This document shows, in pieces, positions 61,725 to 64,000 of a stretch of 64,000 nucleotides of DNA (position 1 is its first letter; every line of letters starts with the position of its first letter). The translations under genes and the position numbers were made by a program. Source of the DNA: an uncultured Algibacter sp. GTDB lineage: Bacteria > Bacteroidota > Bacteroidia > Flavobacteriales > Flavobacteriaceae. The notes beneath the pieces were generated by a model. It did no database searches, was not told the DNA's origin, and saw nothing but the letters and a program-made list of their open reading frames with translations. The DNA is taken from the NCBI RefSeq assembly GCF_947487575.1, contig NZ_CANKXG010000008.1:124001-188000 (forward strand), written 5' to 3'.

Positions 61725-62951
61725 TTAAATTAGTTGTTTTAGTGCAATTTCAAATGCTGTTGCACTCATTTCGGTTTTTGACTTATTTTTATTGTAAACT
61801 TGTTGTATGGCGTCTTTTATTCTATTCGAAGTATCATTAAAAATGGCCTCATCTGTCATTTGCACTTTACGCTCCATAAAATACGCAAAAACTCTTGCCA
61901 TTCCACAATTTGAAATAAAATCTGGAATTAAACTTACTTTATAATCAGTATGCTCCATGATTGGCCCAAAGAAAATCTCTCTGTCTGCAAAAGGCACATT
62001 AGCACCGCAGGATATAACTTCTAGTCCATTATCAATCATTTCGTCAATTTGATGAATTGTGATTAATCGTGATGCAGCACAAGGTGCGAAAATTTCGGTA
62101 TTTAAAGCCCATATCTTTCTATTAATTTCTTCGAAAGGAATTAAATTATCCGCCACTAAGGTATTATCTCTCTTAGCAAGAAAAAAATGACTTATATCAT
62201 CAAAAGTAAAACCGTCTTCATTTATAACACCTCCTACTATATCTATAATACCAACAATTTTAGCTCCCATTTGAGATAGATAGAAAGCAGCAGCAGCCCC
62301 TACATTTCCAAATCCTTGAACAACGGCCCGTTTACCTTTTATAGAACCTCCATAAATATTATAATACTGCTTTACAGCTTCGGCGACTCCAAATCCTGTA
62401 ATCATATCGGCTACGGTATACTTTTTTGAAACATCTGGTGAATAATCTGGGTTTTCAATAACTTTAATTACACCTTGACGCAACTGCCCTATTCTATTAA
62501 TTTTATCGGCTTCGGTGGGTTTAAAATGCCCATTAAAAACCCCCTCTTGCGGATGCCAAACTCCACTTTGTTCTGTAATAGGTATTACTTCATGTATTTC
62601 ATCAACATTCATATCACCACCAGTACCGTAATAACTTTTTAATAATGGGGAAACAGCTGCATACCAACGCTCTAAAACACCTTTTTTACGAGCATCTTTA
62701 GGGTCAAAATTAATACCTGACTTAGCGCCACCAATAGCAGGACCAGAAACCGTAAATTTGATTTCCATAGTTTTTGCTAAAGATAAAACTTCGTTCATAT
62801 CAAGTCCTTTACGCATTCTTGTTCCACCACCTGCAGCTCCCCCACGAAGTGAATTAATAACCACCCATCCTTCTGCTTCTGTTTTAGAATCTTTCCAGTT
62901 AAAGATTATCTCAGGTGCTTTTTTCTCATACTTTCTTAATAATTTTTTCAT
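61725..62951 (-). CDS. Glu/Leu/Phe/Val family amino-acid dehydrogenase
   Basis: A 408-residue NAD(P)-dependent amino-acid dehydrogenase, most likely acting on glutamate. The catalytic lysine is K77 in GPAIGGAKSGIN, after GGGTRMRKGLDMNE. The Rossmann fold is AVVQGFGNVGAAAAFYLSQ, and a C-terminal ISNCGMARVFAYF is family-like. The ATG at 62951 is preceded by AGGA inside a 15-base inverted repeat (62957-62971 with 63026-63040), which could hide the ribosome site. The transcript probably starts near 63057. It lies nine bases before nhaD, so the two may share one message. Confidence 0.9.
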   Translation of the reverse strand: MKKLLRKYEKKAPEIIFNWKDSKTEAEGWVVINSLRGGAAGGGTRMRKGLDMNEVLSLAKTMEIKFTVSGPAIGGAKSGINFDPKDARKKGVLERWYAAVSPLLKSYYGTGGDMNVDEIHEVIPITEQSGVWHPQEGVFNGHFKPTEADKINRIGQLRQGVIKVIENPDYSPDVSKKYTVADMITGFGVAEAVKQYYNIYGGSIKGKRAVVQGFGNVGAAAAFYLSQMGAKIVGIIDIVGGVINEDGFTFDDISHFFLAKRDNTLVADNLIPFEEINRKIWALNTEIFAPCAASRLITIHQIDEMIDNGLEVISCGANVPFADREIFFGPIMEHTDYKVSLIPDFISNCGMARVFAYFMERKVQMTDEAIFNDTSNRIKDAIQQVYNKNKSKTEMSATAFEIALKQLI

Positions 62952-62956
62952 TCTAC

Positions 62957-63040
62957 TTTCCTAATGACTCATTTATACAACATTCCTATAATCTATACGG
63001 AGATAAGTTTAAGCGAAGTTATAATTGAGTCATTAGGAAA
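62957..63040 (-). promoter_or_regulatory. inverted repeat in the dehydrogenase 5' leader
   Basis: TTTCCTAATGACTCA (62957-62971) and its perfect partner TGAGTCATTAGGAAA (63026-63040) are 15-base arms around a 54-base loop. In the minus-strand transcript the downstream arm covers the AGGA ribosome-binding sequence and ends six bases before the ATG, so folding would mask translation start. Confidence 0.6.
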
Positions 63041-63063
63041 ATAAATTTTAATTATTAATCTAA

Positions 63064-63071
63064 CAAATATA
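63064..63071 (-). promoter_or_regulatory. -7 box (TATATTTG) for the dehydrogenase gene
   Basis: Exact TAnnTTTG match on the minus strand, placing transcription start near 63057 and both arms of the leader inverted repeat inside the 5' untranslated region. No -33 TTG was found at ideal spacing. Confidence 0.5.
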
Positions 63072-63110
63072 AAAAACTAAAAAGCTATTAAGATTAATTT
63101 TTTATGATTT

Positions 63111-64000
63111 TTATGGGAGAAATATTCTACCAGAACTATGGTCTTTTGAAGCTCCTGTAACACTTTTCAAACAATTTACTTCGTTTCTAAGTTTTAATAT
63201 CCCCAAAAAAGCAAAAACAAGGGCTTCTTTAAATTCTACTAAATCATTATCAGGAATTAAAATATCAACTTTTTTATTCGATTTGATTTTTGAAATGATA
63301 TAAGAATTATATGCGCCACCACCAGTAACTAGTACTTTAGAATTCTTTTTTAAAACTCGTGCTATTTGTTTTGAAATATGGTCTGAAAATGTTTTAAGAA
63401 TATCTTTCTCTTCACCTCTTGCAGCTTCAATAAGCGGGAAAATATTTTTATTAACCCACTCTAACCCTAATGATTTTGGTGGTTTTTCACTATAAAAATC
63501 TAACTCACTTAACATATTTCCCAAAGTCAGCAAATATGCTCCTGATGCTGCAATTTCACCCTTATCATCATAATCAAACCCTAATTGTTTAGCATATTTA
63601 TTAAGGACAATATTAACTGGACAAATATCATAAGCAACCCGTTTATCATTCAAATCCATGGAAACATTTGCAAATCCTCCTAAATTCAAACAAAAATCGT
63701 ATTCAGAAAACAACAATTTGTCCCCAACTGGAACAAGTGGAGCACCTTGACCTCCTAGTTCAATATCCTGTACTCTAAAATCGCATACAACCATTTGTTG
63801 CAATATTTTAGCTAAAAATGGCAGATTACCTATTTGATAAGTTAATGCTTTATCTGGTTGGTGTAACGCCGTATGCCCATGAGAGCAAACAGCGTCAATA
63901 TTTTCTATACCATATCTATCTATAAAATTTCTAATAACACCTCCTAAATATTCAGTATAATCAACATCTATAATTTTTAATTCATCCAAAGAATTATTGA
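63111..64000 (-). CDS. anmK: anhydro-N-acetylmuramic acid kinase (5' partial)
   Basis: Murein-recycling kinase that opens and phosphorylates anhydro-MurNAc. The frame is open to the window edge (residues NNSLDELKIIDVDYTEYL precede the region shown). About 295 residues are visible against roughly 350 in the family, so the N-terminal ATP-binding motif (MSGTSLDG-type) is outside. Seen here: SHGHTALHQPD, FRVQDIELGGQGAPLVPVGD, LNLGGFANVSM, YDICPVNIVLN, and VLVTGGGAYNSYII. An internal TTG at 63989 should not be taken as the start. It complements mpl at the left end of the window. Confidence 0.93.
   Translation of the reverse strand, partial: NNSLDELKIIDVDYTEYLGGVIRNFIDRYGIENIDAVCSHGHTALHQPDKALTYQIGNLPFLAKILQQMVVCDFRVQDIELGGQGAPLVPVGDKLLFSEYDFCLNLGGFANVSMDLNDKRVAYDICPVNIVLNKYAKQLGFDYDDKGEIAASGAYLLTLGNMLSELDFYSEKPPKSLGLEWVNKNIFPLIEAARGEEKDILKTFSDHISKQIARVLKKNSKVLVTGGGAYNSYIISKIKSNKKVDILIPDNDLVEFKEALVFAFLGILKLRNEVNCLKSVTGASKDHSSGRIFLP

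Noticed and set aside
1..64000. CRISPR array, prophage, IS element or integrative element
   Set aside because: No regularly spaced direct repeats, transposase, integrase, phage structural genes or target-site duplications could be seen; only small dispersed repeats are present.

Overview
The window is a compact, AT-rich bacterial chromosome segment from a member of the Flavobacteriaceae (Bacteroidetes). The evidence is a gliding/type IX secretion block (porV, porU, gldJ), several promoters of the flavobacterial TAnnTTTG type, an Hpt-Adk fusion, M64 and A2M-like secreted proteins, many lipoproteins, and dispersed repeats typical of this family. The genus cannot be fixed from the sequence alone. 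Genes are densely packed and no gene-free gap exceeds 300 bases. No transposase, integrase, rRNA or CRISPR array is visible. One tRNA (Val, anticodon TAC) is present.

Layout. 1-3.3 kb: 3' part of a PaiB-like flavoprotein, a small membrane protein, mpl (murein recycling) and a TPR protein. 3.5-9.7 kb: a 2029-residue thioester alpha-2-macroglobulin that carries a SusC-type signature. 9.7-12.6 kb: DoxX, a lipoprotein, a T9SS-exported M64 peptidase and a DUF4136 lipoprotein. 12.8-16.9 kb: obg, the hpt-adk fusion and purK-purE. 17-21.9 kb: an M3 oligopeptidase and a large leucine-rich-repeat lipoprotein. 22-24.6 kb: a GbsR-type regulator with three small membrane proteins and a TIGR01777 epimerase, with two matching operator-like palindromes. 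24.9-26.5 kb: ECF sigma/anti-sigma pair and a UbiA-like membrane protein. 26.6-32 kb: gcvP, then a FabH-like/methyltransferase/glycosyltransferase operon. 32-36 kb: nuclease, PafA-like phosphatase and the MlaEF transporter. 36-42 kb: a frameshifted lipoprotein, DUF389, manC, sprT-like, HAD phosphatase, SDR and M28 peptidase on the minus strand. 42-54 kb: pdhC, pdhA, cdd, porV and porU on the minus strand, then gldJ-murF on the plus strand. 54-56.7 kb: two lipoproteins and a PAS-LuxR regulator. 56.8-64 kb: tRNA-Val, folC-tonB-exbD-exbB, nhaD, a glutamate-type dehydrogenase and anmK (truncated by the window edge).

How it fits together. Most genes are housekeeping: cell wall (mpl, murF, anmK), purines (purK, purE, hpt-adk), central metabolism (pdhA/pdhC, gcvP, gdh), and envelope energy and lipid transport (exbBD-tonB, mlaEF). 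Surface and secretion functions are interleaved: T9SS components, a T9SS client peptidase, A2M and LRR lipoproteins. The least explained parts are the GbsR operon with duplicated operators, a 15-bp inverted repeat in the gdh leader that could hide the ribosome binding site, the SusC signature inside A2M, the FabH-like/methyltransferase/glycosyltransferase operon, and two dispersed repeat families, one with a copy inside the A2M coding sequence. Two small genes (23351-23697 and 36172-36577) carry apparent single-base frameshifts.
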